Shown piece after piece: positions 44,600-53,638 of a DNA stretch of 64,000 nucleotides. The stretch comes from Lunatibacter salilacus. GTDB taxonomy: Bacteria; Bacteroidota; Bacteroidia; Cytophagales; Cyclobacteriaceae. Under the pieces are notes generated by a model. It was given only the letters and a program-made list of their open reading frames with translations. It was not told the origin of the DNA and searched no databases. Positions within the stretch are counted from its first letter, which is position 1. Each line of letters opens with the position of its first letter. Both the position numbers and the translations under genes were made by a program. Location: contig NZ_VOLC01000003.1 in assembly GCF_009797935.1 (NCBI RefSeq), forward strand, positions 391,991 through 455,990, read 5' to 3'.

Positions 44600-46408
44600 C
44601 TATGGTTGTAAAAAATATTCAAAAAACGTATACATAATATCGTTGGACACATCATTGGGGTCATGATTGGGGCGATTACTCATTCCTACCCGGTGATCCA
44701 AACCATACAGCCTATTTACGGCAATGCTATGGTTAAGCGGAATCCATCTTTCCCGTGGATCTTCCGATCCGCCGGAGACAAAAAATGGCCTAGGAGCCAT
44801 CAATACATGCAATTCATGCAAGTCCAAATTTTTTTCTAATAGTTGCGGGTATAATCCCGTCATAGGATTATCAGATGTTGGCATGCCACGGTTTCTCCAA
44901 GGTCTGGGATGGTAACCCAAGTACCACGGCTCCCAGTAATTAACGGCGGGTTTGGTTGACTCAAATACAATCCCCGGGTCTGACCATGCTGCCGCGGCAA
45001 ATTTGTCTGTCAGGCAGGAGGCAAACATGGCCCATTTTCCTCCGTAAGAGTGCCCCGTAATGCCTATACGTGCGGAATCCACCTGGGGATGGTTGGATAG
45101 AAGCTCCCATGCCGTATTTGCCGCATAAGCGAGCATAGAGAGGGGCTGCACCGTAGCCGAATCGATCTCTGGAAAGTATATGGAGTAAGTTTGGTTTTCG
45201 GTGGATTCAGTAGTTCCCAAAGAAAGAGTGACAAATCCTCTTTTTACCAGTTGTAAGGCGAAGTCCCGGTTTGGTTTACCTTGCCCAATACCCGTTTCGG
45301 GCTCATAAAACACAGTGACCACAGCGGCGAGATCTTCGCCATGATGGGGTACTAACAGATATCCCTCAGTAAATTGACCGGGAACCCATTCAAAACGTAT
45401 CTTTTGTTGCAGATGCGTGTCAAGCGACAATTCCTCCAAAATTTCAAAAGAAGGATTTGTTATTGGTTCCGGCCATTCTCCCAATAAACCGTGCCACTTT
45501 TCACGTATTTTCACCCGCTGTATTTCCCATTCCTCCAACGTGGTGATTGAGGAACCGTCTTCCTTTGCTAGTGGTGAGGGATATTCGCCAAATTCGTCAA
45601 GAAAATCATAGGGGACGGAAAAGTAGGGGATCAATTTTTCCCATTTGACTAGCTGAGCAAGAAAACCAGGGTATGTATGCCCCGTACTAGTGCCTGCCCC
45701 CCTCATATGAGATCCATATGTTAAGTTGTCTCCAAAACAGATTATTTTTTTGTTGCCGGAGATCCTTTTCTCCACAGTCAGGTAATTAAATAATTCTTTG
45801 GCTATTAGTTGGTATCCTGCCTGGGTAAGGTGGACGCCATCGTCTGATCCTGAATTTCGCTTGTTCATGATCAACTTTCCCGTATGCGCTTCCTTACCGT
45901 TTTCGGTAACAAATGCATCATAAAGATCAATAAGCGGAATCCCGTTGCGTTTTGCCAAAACATTAATTACCTCGTTTGCTTTTTTGATTTTGTCCTGAGG
46001 TTTTTCATGAAATAGTGATTCCTTGTACCACACCTTCAACGCTATCGTATCGACGGGAGTTAAATTCAGCAAAACGATTTCAAAATTTTGACTATGAAGT
46101 TTATTAATGATTTTTTGATAATTTTTCTCAAAGGTGTGGTAATCGATAAATTTTTCTAGATTGATCATGTCATTCATTCCAATCGAAAGAAAAACCAAAT
46201 CAGGATTTTCTTGAATAATATCTTCTTGAATTCTGTTAAGCATCTCAAAACTGCTTTCTCCCCCCTTACCTTTATTCAAAATTGTCCATTGATCTACCGC
46301 AAATACGTTCAGTACATTGGAGTTACTTTCTTTTGGAAAGGTTGGATAAAAGAGTGCTGAAGTTATGAATGCAGTGACAAATAAAATACAGACAGGCAAT
46401 TGTAACAT
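44600..46408 (-). CDS. SGNH-hydrolase/alpha-beta-hydrolase fusion, SGNH motifs out of order
   Basis: 602 residues. N-terminal hydrophobic segment (1-22). Residues 30-215 look like an SGNH hydrolase starting at block II (NKGKGGESS, 45-53), with block III SIGMNDM (77-80) and block V DDGVHL (189-194), but no GDS block before them. Block I appears instead at 221-232 as KIICFGDNLTYG, with Asn in place of the Ser. From about 290 an alpha/beta hydrolase follows: GHSYGG (452-457) and the Asp/His segment near RVGMSNRPNHDP. The second half resembles acetyl-xylan/carbohydrate esterases. Catalysis is probably by the alpha/beta half only. It is divergent from the glycosidase-like gene, which suits work on polysaccharide. 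Confidence 0.8.
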   Translation of the reverse strand: MLQLPVCILFVTAFITSALFYPTFPKESNSNVLNVFAVDQWTILNKGKGGESSFEMLNRIQEDIIQENPDLVFLSIGMNDMINLEKFIDYHTFEKNYQKIINKLHSQNFEIVLLNLTPVDTIALKVWYKESLFHEKPQDKIKKANEVINVLAKRNGIPLIDLYDAFVTENGKEAHTGKLIMNKRNSGSDDGVHLTQAGYQLIAKELFNYLTVEKRISGNKKIICFGDNLTYGSHMRGAGTSTGHTYPGFLAQLVKWEKLIPYFSVPYDFLDEFGEYPSPLAKEDGSSITTLEEWEIQRVKIREKWHGLLGEWPEPITNPSFEILEELSLDTHLQQKIRFEWVPGQFTEGYLLVPHHGEDLAAVVTVFYEPETGIGQGKPNRDFALQLVKRGFVTLSLGTTESTENQTYSIYFPEIDSATVQPLSMLAYAANTAWELLSNHPQVDSARIGITGHSYGGKWAMFASCLTDKFAAAAWSDPGIVFESTKPAVNYWEPWYLGYHPRPWRNRGMPTSDNPMTGLYPQLLEKNLDLHELHVLMAPRPFFVSGGSEDPRERWIPLNHSIAVNRLYGLDHRVGMSNRPNHDPNDVSNDIMYTFFEYFLQP

Positions 46409-46705
46409 GGGTTTGCTGAATTAGCAGATTTTGTAGACTTTGGTAGATTCGATCAAGGAATATGGTAGATGGATCAAATATACAGATTAATAGTAATAAA
46501 TAAATTTTAAAACAAGGAAATATTACGGTTAAATAACAAAAAATGCACCTTAAATTTTTTGTGGAAATAACTATATTTTGAAATGCGGTTCTTAACCAGT
46601 TTATTTGAACTAAGGGGTTGTGGATTAAAAAAAGTCTATTAAACTTGCAGAGGCTTAAACGTCCGTTTAGGCCAATTTCTCACCTTTCTAAATAAATCGC
46701 ATGAC
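46409..46705. other. Divergent control region of the esterase fusion and the glycosidase-like gene
   Basis: 297 AT-rich bases with a minus-strand TATATTTG (46475-46482) that fits a -7 box for the esterase and the palindrome at 46652-46673 for the other direction. No gene. Confidence 0.5.
46652..46673. promoter_or_regulatory. 22-bp near-perfect palindrome before the glycosidase-like gene
   Basis: Core TAAACG-TC-CGTTTA (46656-46669) with outer GGC/GCC arms; 18 of 22 bases agree with the reverse complement. It ends 32 bases before the ATG. LacI-type sugar repressors bind palindromes of this kind with a CG-rich centre; the regulator is not in the window. Confidence 0.55.
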
Positions 46706-48859
46706 ATGCATATCGTAAAGCGGACATTTTATTTTCTCCCAACTCTTCTCATCGGGGTACTTTTCCTTATAATTATCGGATGTGAGACACCACAGGGCCA
46801 AGTATTGTATATTTCAGGGGACCATGAGGGGGAGCTTTCGGCCTGGTTGATTTCTGAGGGGTTTGCCCTTCAAAATATATCAGATCCTGTAACCTCGATA
46901 CATGAACTGCCGGATGAAGCTTCTTTATTGGTATTGGCTCCTGGGTATCCACAGCAGCAGGTGGAGTTGCCAGAGGTCTTTTTCGAAGTAGCAACTGAAA
47001 AAAAAATAAAACTATATTTAGAATTCCCCCTGTGGGTGCCAGAAATTTCAATGGAAAAGGAGATAATACAAACTAGGTTGGAAAGAGGTGTGGTGACCTC
47101 CGAGGTATTTGGGGCTGATCTGCCGCCCATGAAAATTTTGGGTATCAATGATTGTCACATCATTCCTTCAGATGCAAAGGATCCACTTTTAGTCTTGGCC
47201 AAAGTTGCCGGATTGGATCATGCTCCATATGGACTGGAAGGGGTCAGCCAATATCCATTGTTGGTGAACCAAGGGGATCACCTGTTTGCGTTTACCAAAC
47301 TTTCGAATGTGGCTTCTGGTAGATACGGGCCTGAAGATCAATGGAAAAGCCTCTGGAGCTATATCATCCGAGAAATTGCCGGTGAGAAGGAATTTACTTT
47401 TGAGCATTGGCCCCGGTATTTGGAGCCAAGCTTTGATGAACAGACGGAACTGACATATGAAGATAAGAAAACCAGTGTCCGAAAAGGAGTAGACTGGTTT
47501 TATAAAGGAAGGTTTTTTATCCACCCCTCCTGGGAAGATACTTGGCTTAGGTATCAAAGTGACGGAACTAACCCAGTTGGACCTCCTATTGGCAATGACG
47601 CTCCCAACGGAGACGGAACACTCGGATTACTTGAAGGCCATTCATCAAACATTTACTACGACGGTTCTCAGCAGTACCGCTATTGGATCCGGGCAGATGT
47701 ACAAGGGGAAGCTGCCTATGCATTGGCCGCGGCTGCCAATCTGTTGGACGAGCAATCATATACTACTCCGGCAAAAAATCTTGTTGACTACCTTTTTCAG
47801 TCTAATATGCGTACAGGGCCGAGAAGTGATCCCGACTCTGCCGCTTACGGGTTGATCGGTTGGTCGCATACCCATCCCGGGGTTTATTATGGCGACGATA
47901 ATGCCAGAGCTATCTTGGGAATTCTTGGGGCTTCCGCCCACATGGATTCGGATCAGTGGGATCAGGAAATGGTGGAAGCCATTTTGGCGAATTTCCGGAC
48001 TACAGGTACTTTGGGATTTAGGAGAAACCGACTCGAACAGCGGGACGTTCAGCGCAACGGTTGGAGGTATTATTGGGATAGGGAAGAAGTAAATCCAGCC
48101 CCACATTTCGAATCTTGGATGTGGGCCTTGTACTTATGGCTTTACGATAAAACAGGCCATGAACCTTTACTGACAAAGGCCAAATCTGCCATCAAGATCA
48201 CCATGGAAGGATATCCCGAGGAGTGGTTATGGACTAATGGCATCCAGCAAGAAAGAGCAAGGATGATTCTTCCACTAGCGTGGCTGGTAAGGGTCGAAGA
48301 TACTCCGGAGCACAGGGAATGGCTTGATCGAATTGTCAGTAAACTGCTGGAAAACCAAATGGATAACGGAGCCATCCGGGAGGAACTTGGGGGTGAAGGA
48401 AAAGGCCGCTATGGCCGTACTAAGTCAAATGCCGAATATGGCCTGCACGAAGCTCCGTTAATATTTGAAAACGGAGACCCCATAGCAGATATGTTGTACA
48501 CGAGCAACTTTGCCTTCTTTAGCCTTAACGAAGCAGCCCATGCTACAGGTAATCCCAAATATGAGGAAGCTCTGATTAAATTATCAGATTTTCTAACCCG
48601 TATTCAGGTGAAAAGTGAGCATTTCGAAGATTTGGATGGTGCTTGGTTTCGTGCCTTTGATTATGGGCGATGGGAGTTTTGGGCGAGTAATGCGGATGTA
48701 GGCTGGGGAGCATGGGGTACCCTTTCCGGCTGGACCCAAAGCTGGATTGTTGCTACCCAAGTACTGGTGTTGCAGGACAATAGCTACTGGGAACTGACTT
48801 CAAACTCCGCAGTTAGCCAACATTTCCCAAAAACATATAAACTGATGTTTGAAAAATAA
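46706..48859 (+). CDS. Lipoprotein with six-hairpin (alpha/alpha) glycosidase-like domain
   Basis: 717 residues. A signal with lipobox LIIIGC puts a lipid on Cys26. Residues 27-260 form an alpha/beta N-terminal domain with no family I recognise. Residues 260-700 are rich in helix pairs and aromatic-acidic segments typical of (alpha/alpha)6 barrels: GEAAYALAAAANLLDEQSY, PHFESWMWALYLWLYDKTG, LYTSNFAFFSLNEAAHATGN and GWGAWGTLSGWTQSWI. Such barrels occur in glycoside hydrolases and polysaccharide lyases; catalytic residues cannot be assigned with certainty. The palindrome in front and the neighbouring esterase suggest a polysaccharide- or oligosaccharide-degrading role. The first tandem micro-ORF starts 5 bases after its stop. 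Confidence 0.7.
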   Translation: MHIVKRTFYFLPTLLIGVLFLIIIGCETPQGQVLYISGDHEGELSAWLISEGFALQNISDPVTSIHELPDEASLLVLAPGYPQQQVELPEVFFEVATEKKIKLYLEFPLWVPEISMEKEIIQTRLERGVVTSEVFGADLPPMKILGINDCHIIPSDAKDPLLVLAKVAGLDHAPYGLEGVSQYPLLVNQGDHLFAFTKLSNVASGRYGPEDQWKSLWSYIIREIAGEKEFTFEHWPRYLEPSFDEQTELTYEDKKTSVRKGVDWFYKGRFFIHPSWEDTWLRYQSDGTNPVGPPIGNDAPNGDGTLGLLEGHSSNIYYDGSQQYRYWIRADVQGEAAYALAAAANLLDEQSYTTPAKNLVDYLFQSNMRTGPRSDPDSAAYGLIGWSHTHPGVYYGDDNARAILGILGASAHMDSDQWDQEMVEAILANFRTTGTLGFRRNRLEQRDVQRNGWRYYWDREEVNPAPHFESWMWALYLWLYDKTGHEPLLTKAKSAIKITMEGYPEEWLWTNGIQQERARMILPLAWLVRVEDTPEHREWLDRIVSKLLENQMDNGAIREELGGEGKGRYGRTKSNAEYGLHEAPLIFENGDPIADMLYTSNFAFFSLNEAAHATGNPKYEEALIKLSDFLTRIQVKSEHFEDLDGAWFRAFDYGRWEFWASNADVGWGAWGTLSGWTQSWIVATQVLVLQDNSYWELTSNSAVSQHFPKTYKLMFEK

Positions 48860-48864
48860 GATAA

Positions 48865-48972
48865 ATGAAATCGAGCATGACGAAAACGTCAAACACAGGG
48901 ATCATTATAGTGGCGAGATTCTCCCGAATTGATTTCGGGACAGCCAATGAGACCGTTGAAAAAACAATATAA
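48865..48972 (+). CDS. Possible micro-ORF 1 of the tandem series
   Basis: 35 codons, starting 5 bases after the glycosidase stop: MKSSMTKTSNTGIIIVARF and then a diverged tail ending VEKTI. Net positive with a short hydrophobic centre. It may be only a repeat that happens to be open; no family known. Confidence 0.3.
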   Translation: MKSSMTKTSNTGIIIVARFSRIDFGTANETVEKTI

Positions 48973-48976
48973 ACTC

Positions 48977-49069
48977 ATGAAATCGAGCAAGACGAAAACG
49001 TCACACAGTGGGATGATTATCATAGCGAGATTCCATCTGACCATTAAAAAACAAAAAATAAACACATGA
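48977..49069 (+). CDS. Possible micro-ORF 2 of the tandem series
   Basis: 30 codons, MKSSKTKTSHSGMIIIARFH plus LTIKKQKINT. Starts 4 bases after micro-ORF 1 stops; its TGA overlaps the ATG of micro-ORF 3 (ATGA), a junction usual for coupled translation. Basic ends around a hydrophobic centre. Coding status unproven. Confidence 0.32.
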   Translation: MKSSKTKTSHSGMIIIARFHLTIKKQKINT

Positions 49070-49158
49070 AATCGAGCATGACGAGATCGTCACACAGTGG
49101 GATGATTATAATTGCGAGATTCCATCTGACCATTGAAAAAAGAATTATAAACAGATGA
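49066..49158 (+). CDS. Possible micro-ORF 3 of the tandem series
   Basis: 30 codons, MKSSMTRSSHSGMIIIARFH plus LTIEKRIINR. Its TGA overlaps the ATG of the FAD oxidoreductase by the ATGA arrangement, so if translated it could couple to that gene. Same caution as its siblings: a repeat period of 89 bp makes each junction repeat the same overlap. Confidence 0.32.
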   Translation: MKSSMTRSSHSGMIIIARFHLTIEKRIINR

Positions 49159-50879
49159 AAAGAAGAAACTTTATTAACCAACTAGCCTTAAGCGGAGGTG
49201 CCTTATCAGCAAGTTCTTGGCTTGGAATGTCGTCTGCCGAAGGAAGTACCCAATTCAAAAAAGGAAAAGTAAATCAGCATGCTTCTGCCCTACATGCCGA
49301 CGTCATCGTCGCAGGAGGCGGTCTTGGGGGTTGTGCGGCAGCCCTTGCAGCCCTAAAAAACGGACTTTCAGTCATCCTCACGGAGGAAACCGACTGGATA
49401 GGCGGACAAATCACTCAGCAGGGAGTGCCACCGGATGAACATCACTGGATAGAAACCCACGGTGCACCGCCATCATACCGTGAATTCCGTACCGGAGTCC
49501 GGGATTATTACAAAAGAAATTATCCCCTAACTGCCGATGCCAAAGCTAGGGAAAACCTAAATCCAGGTGACGGATCGGTTTCCAGACTTTGCCATGAACC
49601 TCGGGTAGCCGTGGCTGTACTAGAGGAGATGCTAGCTCCCTATCAAAGTAACAGACAACTCGTAGTTTTGCTGGAACATAAAATTCATAGAGCTCAGTTA
49701 TCAGGAAAAAAGGTAGGAAATTTAATTTCCCGAAGCTTGGTCTCTGGAGATGAATGGAAGCTTGAGGCCCCCTATTTTGTAGATGCCACTGAACTTGGCG
49801 ATTTGTTGCCTCTAACAGGTACGGCGTATGTTACCGGCACAGAATCAAAGGAAGAGACGAACGAACTCCATGCACCGGATAAGGCGAATCCTACCAATAA
49901 CCAGGCATTTACGATGTGCTTTGCCATAGATTACGTGCCAGGTGAAAATCATGTGATTGAGAAGCCACTGGATTATGAATTTTGGAAAAATCACGTACCT
50001 CCTTTGACACCGGCATGGTCAGGAAAAATCTTAGACCTAATGTATTCCAATCCTAGAAATCTTGAGCCTAAAGCATTGGGTTTTCATCCAGAAGGGGTGC
50101 CAACAGGTGACTCGCTGAATCTTTGGAATTACCGACGGATCATAAACAAAAATAATTTTACGCCTGGTTTCCATAAAGGTGATATAACGATCGTAAACTG
50201 GCCACAAAATGACTACATGCTCGGGAATATTGTCGATGTGGACGAAAAAACTTTTATACACCACGTCAACCGGGCCAAACAACTGAGTCTCTCTCTGCTG
50301 TATTGGCTTCAAACTGAAGCCCCTCGCCCAGACGGGGGAAAAGGATGGCCGGGAGTTAGGCTACGCAAGGATATTATGGGTACAGAGGATGGTCTGGCCA
50401 AATATCCTTATGTTAGGGAGGCCCGGCGTATAAAAGCACTGTTCACGGTTTTGGAAGAACATGTGGGAGCCGAAAACCGAAAAATGGTCATGCAGGGAAG
50501 CGGTCCGGTCAAGGCGGCGGAGTTTTATGACAGTGTTGGCATCGGTTATTATCACATCGACCTCCATCCAAGTAGCGAGGGAGATAACTATATTGATTTT
50601 GGTTCTCTACCTTTTCAGATACCCTTGGGTGCTTTGATCCCTCAAGAAACTGAAAACCTTATTCCAGCCAACAAAAACATCGGTACCACCCATATCACCA
50701 ATGGATGTTACCGCCTTCATCCGGTAGAATGGAGCATCGGTGAGGCTGTAGGATTGCTCGTTTCCTATTGCCTTGAAAATAAATTTTCCCCGAAAGAAGT
50801 TCGCGAAAATAAGGAGAACCTTACCAGATTTCAGGAGTTCATCCGGAATCAAGGCATAGAGACAGAATGGCCCGGATAG
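49155..50879 (+). CDS. Exported FAD-dependent oxidoreductase (PF12831-like)
   Basis: 574 residues. Starts with a twin-arginine type signal (KRRNFINQLALSGGALSAS), so it is probably exported folded with FAD bound. The Rossmann motif AGGGLGGCAAALAALKNG (about 53-70) and TDWIGGQITQQGVPPDEH are typical of the FAD-dependent oxidoreductase family often found with carbohydrate genes in Bacteroidota. A C-terminal segment with NIGTTHITNGCYRLHPVEW belongs to the same family. Substrate unknown; sugar or sugar-lactone oxidation is conceivable. It sits between the micro-ORF series and SdhAB. The ATG at 49155 gives the best signal peptide. Confidence 0.85.
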   Translation: MKRRNFINQLALSGGALSASSWLGMSSAEGSTQFKKGKVNQHASALHADVIVAGGGLGGCAAALAALKNGLSVILTEETDWIGGQITQQGVPPDEHHWIETHGAPPSYREFRTGVRDYYKRNYPLTADAKARENLNPGDGSVSRLCHEPRVAVAVLEEMLAPYQSNRQLVVLLEHKIHRAQLSGKKVGNLISRSLVSGDEWKLEAPYFVDATELGDLLPLTGTAYVTGTESKEETNELHAPDKANPTNNQAFTMCFAIDYVPGENHVIEKPLDYEFWKNHVPPLTPAWSGKILDLMYSNPRNLEPKALGFHPEGVPTGDSLNLWNYRRIINKNNFTPGFHKGDITIVNWPQNDYMLGNIVDVDEKTFIHHVNRAKQLSLSLLYWLQTEAPRPDGGKGWPGVRLRKDIMGTEDGLAKYPYVREARRIKALFTVLEEHVGAENRKMVMQGSGPVKAAEFYDSVGIGYYHIDLHPSSEGDNYIDFGSLPFQIPLGALIPQETENLIPANKNIGTTHITNGCYRLHPVEWSIGEAVGLLVSYCLENKFSPKEVRENKENLTRFQEFIRNQGIETEWPG

Positions 50880-50938
50880 GCAGGCAAAACTATTTTGTGA
50901 ATTATACGAATACATGTTAACGCTTAAGTTAAGTCCTA

Positions 50939-52873
50939 ATGTCTATGGAAGCATCTTCGATACACTTACAATCTAAAATCCCAGAGGGTCCGCTGGAGGA
51001 AAAGTGGTCGACTTTTAAAAAAAACGCAAGACTTGTGAGCCCAACAAACCGATCCAAATATAAGGTAATTGTAGTTGGAACGGGATTGGCAGGTTCGTCG
51101 GCAGCGGCTTCCTTAGCTGAGATGGGCTTTGAAGTCAGCACCTTTTGTTTTCAGGACTCTCCCCGCCGGGCTCATTCGGTAGCAGCCCAGGGAGGGGTAA
51201 ATGCCGCGAAAAATTACCAGAATGACGGTGACAGCGTTTACCGTATGTTTTATGATACCATTAAGGGAGGGGATTTCCGCTCAAGAGAAGCGAACGTCTA
51301 CCGCTTGGCGGAATGCTCCGGGCATCTTATAGATCAGGCAGTTGCTCAAGGAGTACCCTTTGCCCGTGAATATAGCGGATATCTGAATAACCGATCCTTT
51401 GGTGGCGTGCAGGTAAGCCGCACCTTTTACGCAAGGGGACAAACTGGGCAGCAACTGCTTTTGGGAGCTTACCAAGCCCTTATGCGCCAGGTTCATTTGG
51501 GTAAAGTATCCAGTCATACTCGGCACGAGATGTTGGACTTGGTAGTAGCGAACGGAAAGGCCCAAGGCATCATTGTGAGGAATCTGGACACGGGCGAAAT
51601 AACCCGTCATGCCGCCCATGCTGTTGTTCTGGCTACAGGAGGATTTGGGAAAATCTTTTACCTGTCCACCTTGGCTATGGGATGCAACGGATCGGCCATT
51701 TGGCGGGCTCACAAGAAAGGAGCACTTACAGCCTGTCCCAGTTGGACGCAGATTCATCCTACCTGTCTGCCTCAGTCTGGCACACATCAATCCAAATTGA
51801 CTCTTATGTCGGAGTCGCTGCGAAATGATGGGCGAATATGGGTGCCTGCCAAACTGGGTGAAAATAGATCCGCCAAAGATATTCCCGAAGAAGATAGAGA
51901 TTATTACCTAGAACGCAGATACCCTTCTTATGGAAATTTGGCTCCCCGGGACATTTCCTCCCGGGCGGCAAAAGAGCGAATAGATGCTGGATATGGGGTA
52001 GGAGCAATGAAAAATGCGGTTTATTTGGATTTCAAAGATGCCATTTTAAACCAAGGCAAAGCAGGGGTGAAAAAGAAATACGGGAATCTATTTGACATGT
52101 ATCAAAAGATTACCGGTGTTAATGCCTACGAGCAGCCTATGCTCATTTCCCCTGCCGCCCATTTTTCCATGGGTGGACTGTGGGTTGACTATGAATTGAG
52201 CACCACAATCCCCGGCCTTTTCGCAATTGGAGAAGCCAATTTTGCAGATCATGGTGCAAACAGATTGGGAGCTAATTCACTCTTACAGGCCTGTGTGGAC
52301 GGGTATTATATTTTGCCCTATACCCTTCCCCATTATTTGGCGGGATTAGGAAAGGATGAAAAGAAGCTTTCGACCGACCAAGAGGCATTTGACTTGGCTG
52401 AACAAGATATTAGGAGTGAAGTCAAACGATTGACTTCTGTAAATGGATCCAGAACAGTGGATGATTTCCACCGTTCCCTTGGAAAAATATTATATGATTT
52501 TTGCGGACTGAGCCGGACGGAATCGGGATTGGCTGAAGCAATCCAAAAGATAAATGATCTTAAAGATGCATTTCATCAGGATGTTCGCATCCCAGGATCA
52601 TCAGATCAGATGAACGATGAGCTGGAAAAGGCATGCCGGGTGGCGGACTACTTGGAAATTGCCCGGCAAATGTGTGAAGATGCCCTAACCCGACATGAAT
52701 CCTGCGGGGCACATTTCAGGGAAGAATACCAGACACCGGAGGGAGAAGCGGAAAGAAATGATTCCGAATTTGCATTTATTTCGTGCTGGAAGTACGGGAA
52801 AGAGGGGTCTCAACTAATCCGTGAACCCTTGCAATTTGACTATGTGAAACCAACAGAAAGGAGTTATAAATAA
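50939..52873 (+). CDS. sdhA: Succinate dehydrogenase/fumarate reductase flavoprotein subunit (B-type)
   Basis: 644 residues. The N-terminal [12 protein letters not shown] and FAD Rossmann GTGLAG (47-52), covalent-FAD His79 in [22 protein letters not shown], the substrate residues in [37 protein letters not shown] and [10 protein letters not shown], and [20 protein letters not shown] near residue 435, all match B-type SdhA of Bacteroidota. Complete and apparently active. It is followed by sdhB with a TAATG overlap, but no sdhC (cytochrome b anchor) precedes it: the upstream gene is the FAD oxidoreductase, 59 bases away. A second start (ATG 50945) is possible. May be a paralogue of the main respiratory enzyme. 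Confidence 0.9.
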   Translation: MSMEASSIHLQSKIPEGPLEEKWSTFKKNARLVSPTNRSKYKVIVVGTGLAGSSAAASLAEMGFEVSTFCFQDSPRRAHSVAAQGGVNAAKNYQNDGDSVYRMFYDTIKGGDFRSREANVYRLAECSGHLIDQAVAQGVPFAREYSGYLNNRSFGGVQVSRTFYARGQTGQQLLLGAYQALMRQVHLGKVSSHTRHEMLDLVVANGKAQGIIVRNLDTGEITRHAAHAVVLATGGFGKIFYLSTLAMGCNGSAIWRAHKKGALTACPSWTQIHPTCLPQSGTHQSKLTLMSESLRNDGRIWVPAKLGENRSAKDIPEEDRDYYLERRYPSYGNLAPRDISSRAAKERIDAGYGVGAMKNAVYLDFKDAILNQGKAGVKKKYGNLFDMYQKITGVNAYEQPMLISPAAHFSMGGLWVDYELSTTIPGLFAIGEANFADHGANRLGANSLLQACVDGYYILPYTLPHYLAGLGKDEKKLSTDQEAFDLAEQDIRSEVKRLTSVNGSRTVDDFHRSLGKILYDFCGLSRTESGLAEAIQKINDLKDAFHQDVRIPGSSDQMNDELEKACRVADYLEIARQMCEDALTRHESCGAHFREEYQTPEGEAERNDSEFAFISCWKYGKEGSQLIREPLQFDYVKPTERSYK

Positions 52874-53604
52874 TGAATTTTCTTCTGAAAATCTGGAGGC
52901 AACCCTCTCCCAAGGCAAAAGGTAAACTGGTGGACTATCCAATATCAGAAATTTCACCCGACATGTCATTTCTGGAGATGTTGGATACCCTTAATGAATC
53001 ACTTATCGTAAATGATCAGGAGCCTGTGGCCTATGACCACGATTGCAGGGAAGGAATCTGTGGACAATGCGGGGTGGTGATCAACGGCCGTGCTCACGGG
53101 CCCTTGGCCAACACGTCTACCTGTACGCTTCATATGCGATCATTCAATGATGGAGATACCATTTATATTGAGCCCTTTCGCGCTGAGGCTTTTCCGGTAA
53201 AGAAAGACTTGAAGGTGGATCGTTCCGCATTGGATAAAATTATTATTTCTGGAGGATATATCAGTGTGCGTACAGGGCAGGCACCTGAAGCCAATAGCAT
53301 TCCCATTTCAAATGAAGCCGTAGAGGGTGCCTTCGATGCAGCCGCCTGCATCGGCTGTGGGGCCTGCGTCGCCAGTTGTAAAAATGCAAGTGCGGCATTG
53401 TTTACCGCCGCTAAAATCAGCCATTTGGCCCAATTGCCGCAGGGACAGGTGGAACATAAAAAACGTACTAGGCAGTTAGTTCAGACTATGGATGAGTTGG
53501 GTTTTGGAGCTTGTTCCAACACAGGTGCCTGTGAGGTAGAATGCCCGCAGCATATTTCCATAGCTCATATTGCCCTGATGAACAGGGAATATTGGAAATC
53601 CTAA
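52873..53604 (+). CDS. sdhB: Succinate dehydrogenase/fumarate reductase iron-sulfur subunit
   Basis: 243 residues. The 2Fe-2S ligands are in [20 protein letters not shown] with a fourth Cys in STCTLHM; the 4Fe-4S set is [11 protein letters not shown]; the 3Fe-4S set is [12 protein letters not shown]. These are the standard B-type SdhB centres, and all ligands are present. Its start overlaps the sdhA stop by one base (TAATG), so the pair is translationally coupled. Electrons would normally pass to a cytochrome b subunit, which is not encoded nearby. Converges on the alcohol dehydrogenase gene (34 bases between stops), with no evident terminator. Confidence 0.92.
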   Translation: MNFLLKIWRQPSPKAKGKLVDYPISEISPDMSFLEMLDTLNESLIVNDQEPVAYDHDCREGICGQCGVVINGRAHGPLANTSTCTLHMRSFNDGDTIYIEPFRAEAFPVKKDLKVDRSALDKIIISGGYISVRTGQAPEANSIPISNEAVEGAFDAAACIGCGACVASCKNASAALFTAAKISHLAQLPQGQVEHKKRTRQLVQTMDELGFGACSNTGACEVECPQHISIAHIALMNREYWKS

Positions 53605-53638
53605 CAGGCTAGATTTCTTTAGTGAAGTGAAAAGGTTT

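Larger units (their letters stand above)
48865..49158 (+). repeat. Three tandem repeats (112, 89 and 89 bp) in the gap before the FAD oxidoreductase
   Basis: Each unit starts ATGAAATCGAGC(A)(A/T)GACG and continues with GTCA-A/C-ACA and GCGAGATTC. Units begin at 48865, 48977 and 49066; the following gene begins at 49155, in phase with the series. Unit 1 differs after GCGAGATTC and carries a hairpin (TCCCGAA/TTCGGGA around a 5-base loop, 48922-48940). The DNA also looks like decayed REP sequence (GACGA..TCGTC, GCGAGATTC). Each unit holds an open frame listed separately. This accounts for the whole 295-base gap. Confidence 0.85.
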
